Made by a program: the position numbers and the translations under genes. The notes beneath the pieces are model-generated. The model was not told where the DNA came from. It ran no database searches and saw nothing but the letters and a program-made list of their open reading frames with translations. A stretch of 64,000 nt of DNA from Thermoproteota archaeon (GTDB taxonomy: Archaea > Thermoproteota > Thermoprotei_A > EX4484-217-1): contig JAPDJU010000002.1 of the NCBI GenBank assembly GCA_029258915.1, forward strand, positions 1 to 64,000, read 5' to 3'. Each line of letters begins with the position of its first letter. Position 1 is the first letter of the stretch. Shown piece by piece: positions 16,227 to 25,759 of the stretch.

Positions 16227-17905
16227 TTTACCATCGCCTTTTCAAACTCCTCTATAGTTAAAGGCCCATATTTAATGTTCTTGAAGAATTTCTTTGAAAG
16301 CTTAATAACTAATGGTTCTTCGATACCTAAATCTTTAATATTTTCCGAATAAACCAGTTTCCTCGTTTCCCCGTATGCTACAATTGATCCGTTAGCTAGC
16401 AACGCTATTTTATTGCATAGTTTAACTATCAGGTCTAAATCTTGTGAAGCTATTATTAGCGTAGTATTTTTCTTAATTCTTTCCAATGTCTTTATTAGTT
16501 TTCTCTTAGACCTGTAATCCAGGTATGTGGTTGGTTCATCAAGTATTAGAAGCCTAGGTTTACCTACTATAGCTGTTGCTATTGAAAGTCTTCTTCTAAG
16601 CCCATAGCTTAACTTTAACACTTTATAATCACGGTACTCGGTTAAACCCATAGTTTTAAGCACTTTTTCAGCAGACCCAGCAGCGTTAGGCACATTTAAT
16701 CTCTTTGCTACATTGTATACTTCGCTGAAAACTGTAGGCGAAGTAAATGTGAGAGTTGGGTTTTGCGGAACATAGCCTATCTTACCTGCTACCTTGCTTC
16801 TACTCTTAAATGGTTTTACACCTAAAACTCTGATTGAGCCATGAGTAGGTTTTAATATACCTACCATCATTTTGATTAATGTTGATTTTCCGCTTCCATT
16901 AGGTCCAAGAATCCCTATAGAATCTCCTAGGCTTATTTTCAAATTAATGTTCTTAATAGCGTATGTGAGGGTTCTGGGATATTTAAACCAAACATTCTCC
17001 ATTTCTACAATGGTATCCCTAGGATTTTCATTATGTATTTCCGTTTCACAATGTTCCTTAAAAAACCTTAGATTCATTGTTTTAGGTGAAATGTATTCTA
17101 CAATCTCATGTAGTTTTACTATACTTTCTTTAAGAACATGTTCATTCATATTTCTTAACCGCTTTACTAGATCTATGAGTTCAAGCTGAGGCATAGGAAG
17201 CATTTGCATCATATCTACTGTTAAGTCCTCCGGTTTGCCTTGCCAGATTATTTCGCCTTCATCTAGAACTATGAGTTTATCAGCGTACTCTATGACCTTG
17301 TTTAAATCATGTTCAACAGCTAATATGGTAACGTGTTCATTTACAGCCAGGTCTTTCAATATTGTGTAAAGCTCACTTACAGTTTTAGCTTCAAGAAAAA
17401 CTGATGGTTCATCTAAAACCAATACTTTAGGTTTTAAGGAAAGTATTGAAGCTAAAACTACTTTCTGCATTTCACCTAAACTTAATTCGAAATTGCTTCG
17501 TTCTTCTAAAATCTTTCCTCTAACTACTTCTAATGCCCATTTAACTCTTTTCTCAATTTCATCTTTATTTAAGCCTAAATTGCTTGGCCCGAAGGATACT
17601 TCATCCCTTACAGTAGTAGTTACCAACTGTACTTCAGGGTCTTCAAACAAGAACCCAGCAACTTTAAATACTTCCTCCGGTTCCCTTAGAACATTAATAT
17701 TGCCCACAATAACGTTACCTTTAATTTCTCCATGGTAAAACTTAGGTACTAACCCTGCTAATATCCTAATAAGAGTTGATTTTCCGCTTCCATTAGGTCC
17801 AACAATTACTACAAATTCTCCTCTATTTACTCTAAAGTTTATGTTTTTAAGAATCCATTTTCTGCCTTCACTATATTTAAACCATAAATTTTCTATTCTT
17901 ATCAA
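16223..17905 (-). CDS. ECF transporter ATPase, fused two-domain EcfA-EcfA'
   Basis: A 560-residue protein with two complete ABC ATPase domains in one chain, each with a Walker A (GPNGSGKST near residues 37 and 336). Signature motifs (LSLGEMQ, LSYGLRRR) and Walker B sites (VLDEPS, ILDEPTT) are also present. Fusion replaces the usual EcfA/EcfA' heterodimer. It overlaps the S-component gene upstream and the EcfT gene downstream by four bases each. Confidence 0.92.
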   Translation of the reverse strand: MIRIENLWFKYSEGRKWILKNINFRVNRGEFVVIVGPNGSGKSTLIRILAGLVPKFYHGEIKGNVIVGNINVLREPEEVFKVAGFLFEDPEVQLVTTTVRDEVSFGPSNLGLNKDEIEKRVKWALEVVRGKILEERSNFELSLGEMQKVVLASILSLKPKVLVLDEPSVFLEAKTVSELYTILKDLAVNEHVTILAVEHDLNKVIEYADKLIVLDEGEIIWQGKPEDLTVDMMQMLPMPQLELIDLVKRLRNMNEHVLKESIVKLHEIVEYISPKTMNLRFFKEHCETEIHNENPRDTIVEMENVWFKYPRTLTYAIKNINLKISLGDSIGILGPNGSGKSTLIKMMVGILKPTHGSIRVLGVKPFKSRSKVAGKIGYVPQNPTLTFTSPTVFSEVYNVAKRLNVPNAAGSAEKVLKTMGLTEYRDYKVLKLSYGLRRRLSIATAIVGKPRLLILDEPTTYLDYRSKRKLIKTLERIKKNTTLIIASQDLDLIVKLCNKIALLANGSIVAYGETRKLVYSENIKDLGIEEPLVIKLSKKFFKNIKYGPLTIEEFEKAMVK

Positions 17906-18630
17906 GTTAAAGTTCTAGCCCCCATAGCTTTGACTGTTCTCGTTAACGGTAAAGCAACTAAAAGACCTATAGTTGCTTGCCCTAAGTTGACAGGTATTTC
18001 TAAAGCAGCAACTGAAGGTATATAACCCAATACCATAACCTGATATGTAAAATATCCTAGCACCATTTCCAAACCGCCGACAATAATAGCTATTACTTCT
18101 CCTCCAACCTTAGGATCTACTTTAAAGCCTAGATATATGACAGCTAATGCGAAAAGAAGTCCTAAAACTATCCATAATGTAGCCGGTATGCTAAGTGTAA
18201 ACTCCATGCTAGCAAAGTAAAGATGCGTTTCACCATGATAGTAGTTATATCCTAATCCCGTTATAAGCATTAGACCTAGCATAGCTGCAATTAACGTAAA
18301 CAGTCTCCATTGCTTTATATTCAGCTGTTTAAGTTTTAAGGCTAAAAAACCCACTATAAGTCCCTCTAGCCCCTTTATGATTAAGGTACCTGGTGCGTAG
18401 TGAGGATATCCTAAATACATATCTGCTAATGCGGATCCTAATCCTCCTGCGACCATGCCTACATAGTATCCTCCAAGTAAAGCAGCAGTATATACCATAG
18501 TTTCTCCTAGATTAAAGAAACCCTTAGTTGCTGGCGTTTCTACAACGATAGCTGAGGTTGCTACGAAAACCAATGCAGTAAATGTTGCTAAGAAACCTAC
18601 AGTTAATGAAAGCTTTGCTCTATCACTCAT
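17902..18630 (-). CDS. ECF transporter substrate-binding (S) component
   Basis: A 242-residue integral membrane protein, first gene of the ECF operon, with about six helices. The segment AGGLGSALADMYLGYPHYAPGTLIIKGLEG is typical of ECF S components and contains the small-residue surface that docks on EcfT. The ligand is not determinable from sequence. I see no riboswitch in the 120 bases upstream. Confidence 0.82.
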   Translation of the reverse strand: MSDRAKLSLTVGFLATFTALVFVATSAIVVETPATKGFFNLGETMVYTAALLGGYYVGMVAGGLGSALADMYLGYPHYAPGTLIIKGLEGLIVGFLALKLKQLNIKQWRLFTLIAAMLGLMLITGLGYNYYHGETHLYFASMEFTLSIPATLWIVLGLLFALAVIYLGFKVDPKVGGEVIAIIVGGLEMVLGYFTYQVMVLGYIPSVAALEIPVNLGQATIGLLVALPLTRTVKAMGARTLT

Positions 18631-18755
18631 AACACATCATCTAGGTTTTTAAAGAAACAACTTGTATTAAAGTTTTTCCTTTAAAAACCATTTAATTATA
18701 AACATTTATAGGCCATAGTGTGCTTATAGGGTTTTTGAAGAATAGGTGATATTAG

Positions 18756-19157
18756 TTGTTTATAATACTTCTTGCTCCTATAATTCTTTTAGGCTTAGTT
18801 CTAATATCTATTGTTCTATCTGGTTTACCTTTATGGTTTGCCTCCAAACTTCTTGGATTAAAGAAGTCAGGTCTTATACATGCTGTTGCTGCTACTCTTG
18901 TTGGAGGGTTATTGGCATCAATTGTTTCAGTAATTATTGTTGTCATATTTCCTATACCGTTTCTAGCGGTTACCTTGGGTTTCCTAAGCTACATATGGGT
19001 GATTAAAGAGATTTATAATGTAGGATGGGGTAGAGCCATTATGCTCTGGCTTGTCTCAGTTATTACAGCTATTATATTGATTTTAATACTAGGTTTCATT
19101 ATTGCCCTATTCTTCCCTGCCGCCTATATGCATGGTGTACCGCATCACTGGTTGTGA
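18756..19157 (+). CDS. Small polytopic membrane protein
   Basis: 133 residues, almost entirely hydrophobic, with about four helices and a His-containing C-terminus (YMHGVPHHWL). TTG start with GGTGAT about six bases upstream. It is divergent from the ECF operon and directly abuts the next small gene. Function unknown. Confidence 0.6.
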   Translation: MFIILLAPIILLGLVLISIVLSGLPLWFASKLLGLKKSGLIHAVAATLVGGLLASIVSVIIVVIFPIPFLAVTLGFLSYIWVIKEIYNVGWGRAIMLWLVSVITAIILILILGFIIALFFPAAYMHGVPHHWL

Positions 19158-19163
19158 GTGTTG

Positions 19164-19421
19164 ATGGTTAAAAAGTTTAATGTAAAAATTTATTCTCAAA
19201 GAGGAACATGGTATATTACTAATGTTACTGGTGAAACATATGAAGACGCTATTAGAGCAGTATTCTCTGTTTTAGGTTTAAAAGAAGCAGATGTAGAAGT
19301 TAAAATGGTTTTTGACGGTGAGAAGGCGGTGAATGGAGAAACTATTAGGCTACACTATGTTTTAGAGTGGCCTAAAGATGTTGTAGATTTCTATAAGAGA
19401 TTACTTAGCAGAGATAGGTAG
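19164..19421 (+). CDS. Hypothetical 85-residue protein
   Basis: A compact protein with strand-helix-strand pattern (FNVKIYSQRGTWYITNVTG, then EDAIRAVFSVLGL). It starts at ATG 19164, six bases after the membrane protein's stop, with in-frame GTG and TTG just before. Its last 21 bases overlap the convergent PhoU-like gene. Unknown family. Confidence 0.6.
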   Translation: MVKKFNVKIYSQRGTWYITNVTGETYEDAIRAVFSVLGLKEADVEVKMVFDGEKAVNGETIRLHYVLEWPKDVVDFYKRLLSRDR

Positions 19422-20462
19422 CTGTTTAGGTTTTGGAGATTTAATTGTAAGGCTTATCACAAGTTCTGAAATATCCATGCTATAATAGGCTATTCTCTTG
19501 AAGCTTTCAAGTATAGTTCTTAAAGCCAAAGCTTTTCTTGCAACAATGCTTTCAGTTGACAATATTAGCTTTAAGACTTCGTCTTCAAGGTTCTTTACTT
19601 CAACAGATTTATCAATAACGTCATGAGCTGTTATAGTGTCTTGCTTAAACAACGCTTTAATTGATGAAATAAATAATTCTAGTGCATTACTTCCAAAATC
19701 ATATATAGCATTTATAATTTCTTTGTTTATTACTACGTTTTCCTCAATAAGTCTGGCTAGAACTGTAGCTATTTGGGCTGCATGGTCTGCTACTCTTTCT
19801 ATAGCTTTTGAAAGCATAACGTATTCTACTGCTTCACCGACGCTGTTTATACCTACGTCTTGAGGTAAAATAATTCCGGAAGCTACAAGGTTCATTTGTC
19901 TCATAATATATAAGTAGAACTTATCAACTTCATCGTCTCTTCTAATGATATCATAGAGTGTTTCTAAATCAGGTTCTTTAATATTTTTTAGAACATCATT
20001 TATCATATAATAGGTTGTTGTAGCTTCTCTTCTTAAAGCTGTTTTTAAAGGTAATTCTGAATGACCTGCTAAACACTGAACTATCATAGAATTCTCTGTT
20101 TCTTCAACAACCTCGACACCTATAAGGGATCTAGCCATGTATTCTTTAATTGCATTTCTCTGCCTCCTTGTCCTCTCACCTAAATATACTTTGATTTTAT
20201 TAAACCCTAAGATATATCTTGAAACAAATTCTCTTACAGCTGCTGTTGAACTCATGTTTTCATACACTTTAAACGATGTTTCTGAAGGTCTTTCTGTTTC
20301 TCTAGCTAGGCTTATCTTTAATGAGTTATCAGGTTGGGATATAATTTCAACATAGTCTCCGGGTTTTAAGTTAACTGTTTTGACCCATTCTTTTGGAAGG
20401 GAAACTATTAGTGTAGCTCCTCCAGTTAACTGTACTTTTCTTAGTGTTTTTGAAGTTTTCAT
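19401..20462 (-). CDS. AbrB-PhoU fusion phosphate regulator
   Basis: 353 residues. An N-terminal AbrB/SpoVT DNA-binding domain (KVQLTGGATLIVSLPKEW...LKPGDYVEI, residues 8-45) is followed by PhoU-type helical bundles. These carry metal-site motifs (RRDDEVDKFY near 175, KAIERVADHAAQIA near 225). This architecture is the archaeal PhoU-like transcription regulator, thought to link phosphate status to gene expression. Start ATG, divergent from the next gene. Confidence 0.88.
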   Translation of the reverse strand: MKTSKTLRKVQLTGGATLIVSLPKEWVKTVNLKPGDYVEIISQPDNSLKISLARETERPSETSFKVYENMSSTAAVREFVSRYILGFNKIKVYLGERTRRQRNAIKEYMARSLIGVEVVEETENSMIVQCLAGHSELPLKTALRREATTTYYMINDVLKNIKEPDLETLYDIIRRDDEVDKFYLYIMRQMNLVASGIILPQDVGINSVGEAVEYVMLSKAIERVADHAAQIATVLARLIEENVVINKEIINAIYDFGSNALELFISSIKALFKQDTITAHDVIDKSVEVKNLEDEVLKLILSTESIVARKALALRTILESFKRIAYYSMDISELVISLTIKSPKPKQLPISAK

Positions 20463-20588
20463 ATCAACTCACTTTTCAGAGTCTGTCTTTCCCATCTATA
20501 TAGTTATTTTTAGATATTAGATAAGTATATTTAAACTCTATAGGTTATCACGCTTGGTTTTAGGAAAACATAGTATGTAGGCGGGAAC

Positions 20589-21563
20589 ATGAACACGCTT
20601 GATGAAATACCTGTAGTGCTTTATGGTTTTGGTTTTATCGGGAGAATGCTAGCTAGAGCTCTTTTAAAACTTAAACAATACGATATTGTCGGTGTAATAG
20701 ATATCAATCCTAAAATAGTTGGCCATGACATGGGGGATATTCTCAGAATAGGTAAGACAGGTGTTATTGTTTCTAATGAACCTGAAAAGGTTTTAAGAAA
20801 TAGTAAACCTAGAGTCGTTTTACATGCAACAACATCTTTCTTAAACCAAGTCTTCCCGCAAATAAAAACAGCTATAGAACATGGAGCTAACATAGTATCG
20901 TCATGTGAAACGTTAGCTTATCCATGGTATAGATATCCCAAGCTAGCTAAAGAACTTGATAAACTTGCTAAGAAACATGAAGTTACAGTTTTAAGCGCTG
21001 GTGTGAATCCTGGTTTTATATTTGACACATTACCCTTAATCATTTCAGGCTCATGCCTATTCGTAAAAAGGATAAAAGTTATAAGAAAAATAAACGCCTT
21101 AAAGAGAAGGCCTAGTTTTCAAAGAAAAATAGGATTAGGAATACCAGCATATATGTTTGATAAACTTTTAAACGAAGGTAAAATCACAGGCCATGTAGGC
21201 TACGCAGAGTCCGCAATGATTATAGCTAAAGTGTTAGGATTTAAACTAAGTAAAATAGTTGAAAAACAAGAGCCAATAATTTTCAATAATAAAGTAATTG
21301 GAATTAAAGGGTACGCAGCAGGATATAGTGGTAAGAGAAAGAAAATATATTTAGAATTTACAGCCTCCGCGAATCTTAAAGACCAAGACATTGTAGTTCT
21401 TGAGTGTGAAAATTACAAGGTAAGATGGGTTAGTAGCGGAACACCGGGAGATCAAGCGACAATATCTGTAATGCTTAGCTTTATTCCTGCCGTTTTAAGG
21501 TCCGAGCCGGGATTAAAAACAGTAGCTGATTTCATACCGTTCAGAACACCTGTCTATAGTTGA
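20589..21563 (+). CDS. 2,4-diaminopentanoate dehydrogenase-like / DapB-fold dehydrogenase
   Basis: 324 residues with an N-terminal Rossmann fold (LYGFGFIGRMLARAL) and the VVLHATTSF and NIVSSCETLAYPWY segments. The AGVNPGFIFDTLP motif is characteristic of the COG3804 dihydrodipicolinate-reductase-like family that includes 2,4-diaminopentanoate dehydrogenase of ornithine fermentation. The exact substrate is uncertain. A TATA-like TATATTTAAA lies near 20527. Confidence 0.8.
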   Translation: MNTLDEIPVVLYGFGFIGRMLARALLKLKQYDIVGVIDINPKIVGHDMGDILRIGKTGVIVSNEPEKVLRNSKPRVVLHATTSFLNQVFPQIKTAIEHGANIVSSCETLAYPWYRYPKLAKELDKLAKKHEVTVLSAGVNPGFIFDTLPLIISGSCLFVKRIKVIRKINALKRRPSFQRKIGLGIPAYMFDKLLNEGKITGHVGYAESAMIIAKVLGFKLSKIVEKQEPIIFNNKVIGIKGYAAGYSGKRKKIYLEFTASANLKDQDIVVLECENYKVRWVSSGTPGDQATISVMLSFIPAVLRSEPGLKTVADFIPFRTPVYS

Positions 21564-21569
21564 TGCTCT

Positions 21570-21797
21570 ATGAGAATGAGTATAGAGAAAATATTAAGAG
21601 AATTATTAACACGAAAAACACCTAATGGCTACTATTTAATACCATCATTTAAAAAGGCATTACGTTTTATAGACCTTAAAGATCTTGAAGTAGAGGAATA
21701 TAATGCAGAAATAGTCTTTCTAAAGACCAGATCTAGGAATAAGGCTAAACAATTAATTGAGTATTTGATAAAGCGCAAGCTAGTAGCTGAAATATAG
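21570..21797 (+). CDS. Hypothetical 75-residue protein
   Basis: A small basic protein with ATG six bases after the dehydrogenase stop (alternative ATG at 21576), so probably co-transcribed. It has helix, strand, then a charged C-terminal helix (RNKAKQLIEYLIKRKL). No domain recognised. Confidence 0.5.
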   Translation: MRMSIEKILRELLTRKTPNGYYLIPSFKKALRFIDLKDLEVEEYNAEIVFLKTRSRNKAKQLIEYLIKRKLVAEI

Positions 21798-21955
21798 GTT
21801 AGTTATGTGGTTGCCTGTGTCCGTTAGCTTAGCTGCTCTTAGTACTTGGGGTGCATGGATTGTTTTGGGCACGGGCTTCCCCTTCATCCCTTCTTGTTTT
21901 TGCATCTGGTCAGGGGCGTTTAGGGCCTCCACGAAACCCCACATCTCAAGTTAGA
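21798..21955 (-). mobile_element. Solo TnpB C-terminal/end remnant
   Basis: A GC-richer patch. On the minus strand a frame starting MWGFVEAL resembles the xMWG motif near the C-terminus of the intact TnpB in this window (LKMWGVTV). A second frame (DEGEARAQ) resembles GC-rich TnpB tails. No transposase body is present. It abuts a truncated gene at 21956, which it may have cut. It is interpreted as a leftover transposon end; the identity rests on short motifs, so it is uncertain. Confidence 0.45.
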
Positions 21956-22105
21956 TTATCTATCATTATCTATGAGGTTACGGAACAGCTTAAAAAGGTT
22001 TCGAAGGGAGAAGCGAAAATATTAGTAATCATAGAGCCAGACCAAAACCAAGCACTCCTAGTAGCCGAAGAAACCAAAACACCATCATCCATTAAACAGT
22101 CTTAG
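21956..22105 (+). pseudogene. Truncated TusA-like gene 3' end
   Basis: About 48 codons (EVTEQLKKVSKGEAKILVIIEPD...) that read like the helix and second strand of a TusA/SirA-like protein. The start and the cysteine motif are missing because the upstream sequence is the GC-rich transposon remnant. A longer ORF from 21851 reads through that remnant and is probably artefactual. It overlaps the end of the helicase gene by 14 bases. Confidence 0.35.
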
Positions 22106-25100
22106 AAATATGAGTTATTATTAAATATAAGAAGTATGTTGTTTTTGCGTTAGCAATAACATATTCTTTTAACGCATTTTCTAGGCTTACGCTATAGCCT
22201 CTTCTTAATGTTCTACTATATTCTTCTCTTAGTTTTTTGAAACCTACTATTCTATTAACATTAATTCCTAATTCTTCTTCAGCTCTTTCTAATGGAGCAT
22301 ATTCTACTCCTATTTTCTTCTTAAATTCCTCATAAACGTCTACAATGTTGTTTTCTTCTGCGAATTTTTCTAGAACAAGTTTAATAAGAGTAGATAAGCT
22401 TCTTAAATCTAAAAGCTCTCTATCTCTCCCATAATGTATAAGTGTGAAATTATCTTTCAGATATTCTGAAAGCTTATCTGCTAAAATAGCTAATTCTGAA
22501 GGTTTTCTTAAAAGTTCTCTCGACAAAAAGAACGAATATGCGTCTACGTTTTCTCCATCATACAGCGCTATAGCGTATATGTTTTTATCGCCTAATTCTG
22601 CTTTAGCTATGTCTACTGATAGTATTTTATGTTCTCTGCTTGGTTTAGGTACTTTAACTTCTCCAATACCTTTAATTTTAATTTTAACCTTCTCTTCAAT
22701 ATACTCTAAAGCTTTTTCAGCATAGTATTTCACTTCTTCCCATGACATATCTCTTAGAATCATTGTTTGAACAGCTGTGTAGTCTACTGCCCACATTAGG
22801 ACTTCAGTTAAGTTATCTGGTTCATATGTTTCCATAAATTCTTCAACATATTTCCAGTCTATTGACTTAATGATTCCTGCCGGCTCTGGTTCCCAAAGCG
22901 CCATAACCTTTACCGGGTACTCTATAGGTGAAACATAGTACAATATGCTTCTAAGAGGCAATCTATACTTTGACAGCCTTAAGATTATCATTAAGAATGC
23001 TAGTCCCACTTTTAAAGACTCAGTATCCTCTTTAGGGTCTAGTTCGTAAAGATACCCATAAGTGTAATCCACATATTTTCCATAAGGCTTAGTTTCAAGA
23101 CGTATTTTTTCAACATCGTATATTAGCCTATATTCTCCACGAGACCTTACCACTTTAGGATTGCGTGACTCAATAACCCAGTATATGGTTTCAGGTATTT
23201 CGATTAACCTGCCAAAACCTTTAGACGGTGTTATTACGTTTAATTCTACTTGTGATGAAAGTTTACCTGAAATATAGTCGCTTTTTAAATCCGGTTTTTC
23301 CATCCATTTAGCAGATTTAATATAATAGTATTCTTCATAAGCATCTCTTATAACCTTATCCTCCTCTAAGGCTACGGATAAATCTTTTTCAAGAATTATT
23401 CTCCTACCTTTTATGCTCATGACAACACTATCGCTTGTAGGATCTATGCACCCTGGTTGAAATTTCTCAATAAAGTCTCTACGTGAAACTTCTTCTAGTA
23501 ATCTTTGTTGACCTGATTTTTCGATGAGAACTCTCTTAATACCGTATGGTGGTCCATATTCGTAAAAACCTAAATTATTCCACACTTTAAGGCCTTCACT
23601 GCTTAGAACATAGCGTTCTCCAAAAAGTGTTTTCTCCTTCTCTATGAGCCTTAATTTTCTTAAAAGCTTAAGTTCTCTATCTGACGGTGTTATGTTTAGT
23701 TTAACCTTAAATAGACCTTTAAACATTAAAACATAGTTGTTTTTGGGATTAAAGAATACGTTTTCTAAAGGCAGATCTAACCATTTTCTAAACGTATGAA
23801 TTCCTGCCTCTATAAGTTTTCTATCCCATGTAGACACAGGTATTATTATTGTTTCGGTGAAAGGAAGGTATATTCTTCTTCCTTTTCTTCCTTCTCTCTG
23901 TCTAAACTCTCTAACATCGGCAGGTAATCCATAATGAACTATTCGTATGACTGTTCCTATATCTATTCCTTGAGTTAATGTTCTAGGTGAAACAACAATC
24001 CTTATAAGGCCTTCTCTAGCAAGTTTTTCTATTTCTTTTCTTTCCTCCTTAGATATTAGATGGTGATGGGTTTTTACGAGGTCCTGCTTAACTATAGGCA
24101 GTTTTGTTTTCAAGGTTTTGGCTAGTTTTTCAGCAGATCTGATGCTTCTAGTAAAAACTAATGTTACCCCGCCAGTTTCGTTTTCAATATATTTGATGAG
24201 TATTTCAGAAATGTCAGGTGTAGGCAATGGAACATATATTCCGATTGTTCTTAAGGCTTCGATAACTTTGAATGCGTATCTTCTAAATACGCTATAATCC
24301 TCTATGAACTGTAGTAATTCAGGATTCTTTTCCTCTATTTCACGTTTAAATCTAAGTATATAATTCCATATTTTTTCAAGGTTCTTACCTAGGATTAAGA
24401 AAACCCTGTTTTCAACTTTAAACGGTTTCCCTTTAATTATTATGGTTTCTTTACCGTTAATCTTAGTTAGATAGTTCGCTAATTCCTTAGGGTTTCCTAA
24501 GGTTGCTGTTAAGACAACTATTTGAGGAGCTTTTTTAGAAACATGGTTTACTATAAGCTCAAGGATCCCTATAATTAATGACGCTCCTTTAGAACCGTAA
24601 AAATCTAGCTCATCAATAACTATTAGCCCTAAATTTTTAAGGTGCCCTACAAGGTATGTTTTAGAACTCCTAGAAGCTATTCTTTTAAGTTCCTGCATTA
24701 GAAATGCTGGGTTAGATATTATTAAAACGCTTTCCCCAGCTAATTGTCTAACCTTCCTCTCACCTAACTTTGAAATCATTATGTTAAGAGCCAATCTATC
24801 TATTTCTAAAACCTTTCTTCTTAAACCAGTAACATCAAAGTAGTTTTCAAGCCTGCCTATTTGGTCAGCTGAAAGGGCTAATGTAGGGTATAGTACTAGG
24901 GCTTTAATTTTCCTTTTTAGAACATATAACGCCCATGCTTCAGTTTTACCACTACCAGTACCTGAAATAAGAATTACGTTTTTCCCTTCCAGCAAAGCTT
25001 TGTATGCTTCTTCCTGATGCTTATAGAGTTTGCACTTAGAAAGCTCTTTAGCTTTACCGTAGCCTTTACTGAATTCCGGTATTATATCTGAAAATGTTAG

Positions 25101-25196
25101 TTGAGAGAATTTAGGCATAGACTTTTCTTCAACATAAACTTCATAATCGTAACCTAAAACTTCAAGTACGGTTTTTGAATCAGATACCTTAATCAT
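22092..25196 (-). CDS. Large SF2 DEAD/DEAH-type helicase with C-terminal RNase H-like domain
   Basis: A protein of 1034 residues. The helicase core has GTGSGKTEA (motif I), PTLALSADQ (Ia), VIDELDFYG (II, DELD), TATLGN (III), LVFTRS (IV), and TLTQGIDIG with QREGRKGRR (V-VI). It belongs to the COG1205/Lhr-like range of archaeal helicases. The last 200 residues start with ILSVDIAKAEL, continue with FTLIHYGRDRELLDL, and end with KEYVIANAKTTYFLY. This matches the acidic pattern of YprB-type RNase H exonucleases, suggesting helicase plus nuclease in one chain. Start 25196 is chosen for GGAAGAG six bases upstream. Confidence 0.82.
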   Translation of the reverse strand: MIKVSDSKTVLEVLGYDYEVYVEEKSMPKFSQLTFSDIIPEFSKGYGKAKELSKCKLYKHQEEAYKALLEGKNVILISGTGSGKTEAWALYVLKRKIKALVLYPTLALSADQIGRLENYFDVTGLRRKVLEIDRLALNIMISKLGERKVRQLAGESVLIISNPAFLMQELKRIASRSSKTYLVGHLKNLGLIVIDELDFYGSKGASLIIGILELIVNHVSKKAPQIVVLTATLGNPKELANYLTKINGKETIIIKGKPFKVENRVFLILGKNLEKIWNYILRFKREIEEKNPELLQFIEDYSVFRRYAFKVIEALRTIGIYVPLPTPDISEILIKYIENETGGVTLVFTRSIRSAEKLAKTLKTKLPIVKQDLVKTHHHLISKEERKEIEKLAREGLIRIVVSPRTLTQGIDIGTVIRIVHYGLPADVREFRQREGRKGRRIYLPFTETIIIPVSTWDRKLIEAGIHTFRKWLDLPLENVFFNPKNNYVLMFKGLFKVKLNITPSDRELKLLRKLRLIEKEKTLFGERYVLSSEGLKVWNNLGFYEYGPPYGIKRVLIEKSGQQRLLEEVSRRDFIEKFQPGCIDPTSDSVVMSIKGRRIILEKDLSVALEEDKVIRDAYEEYYYIKSAKWMEKPDLKSDYISGKLSSQVELNVITPSKGFGRLIEIPETIYWVIESRNPKVVRSRGEYRLIYDVEKIRLETKPYGKYVDYTYGYLYELDPKEDTESLKVGLAFLMIILRLSKYRLPLRSILYYVSPIEYPVKVMALWEPEPAGIIKSIDWKYVEEFMETYEPDNLTEVLMWAVDYTAVQTMILRDMSWEEVKYYAEKALEYIEEKVKIKIKGIGEVKVPKPSREHKILSVDIAKAELGDKNIYAIALYDGENVDAYSFFLSRELLRKPSELAILADKLSEYLKDNFTLIHYGRDRELLDLRSLSTLIKLVLEKFAEENNIVDVYEEFKKKIGVEYAPLERAEEELGINVNRIVGFKKLREEYSRTLRRGYSVSLENALKEYVIANAKTTYFLYLIITHISKTV

Positions 25197-25226
25197 AAAC
25201 ATCTCTTCCAAGATAAACTTATACAC

Positions 25227-25759
25227 TAAAGCTTACTAGATAAAGTTCCCCTCCTTTGATTCAACATTAAGCTACTCAGCACTTTTTCTAGCCTATTTTT
25301 GAAACTTTTACATTCTTCTAAAGGCCTCTACTGAAATTTATAACTTACATGCCTCACCAAACTGTTTTGGTTTTTATGATTTTATGGCAATTGTTTTGGT
25401 TTCTTTGGTTAAAACCTATAAACTTATCTGACCTATAATATTGAATATCAGATGAACTCGATGAGCGGCGAGAGGGATTTTAATGAACCTATCCTTCAAC
25501 AGTGGGAGATATGCACCCGAAGGCTAGGGGTTAAGGGGATAAAATAGGGGAATGAAGGACAACAAACATTATGAACCACTATAGATGACTAACCCCTAAT
25601 GAATCTACGATTAAGTTAAACCTAAAAGACCTTATTTATCGCTAATAATTCTTTAGAAGCTTGTAAATCATCATGTCATTTAACATTGAGACTTTGATCT
25701 AGCTGCTAATATTACATTAGAAATCATTATATATTTCTAGGTTCTTACATGTAAAGACC
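25227..25759. other. Long intergenic region with a structured GC-rich core
   Basis: No convincing gene in 533 bases. Most is AT-rich. The core 25445-25610 is GC-richer and has a long-range inverted repeat AGGGGTTA (25527-25534) and TAACCCCT (25591-25598), plus a small GGG...CCC hairpin near 25507-25522. It could be a non-coding RNA, a leader of the decayed transporter gene, or another transposon end. I found no tRNA, RNase P or SRP RNA hallmarks. Confidence 0.4.

Noticed and set aside
21851-22105. 84-residue ORF as an intact gene
   Set aside because: The first 35 residues read through a GC-rich TnpB-end-like patch; only the rest looks like protein, so it is treated as a truncated gene.
25445-25610. 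tRNA, RNase P RNA or SRP RNA
   Set aside because: No cloverleaf, no T-loop GTTCRA pattern and no conserved RNase P or SRP core motif.
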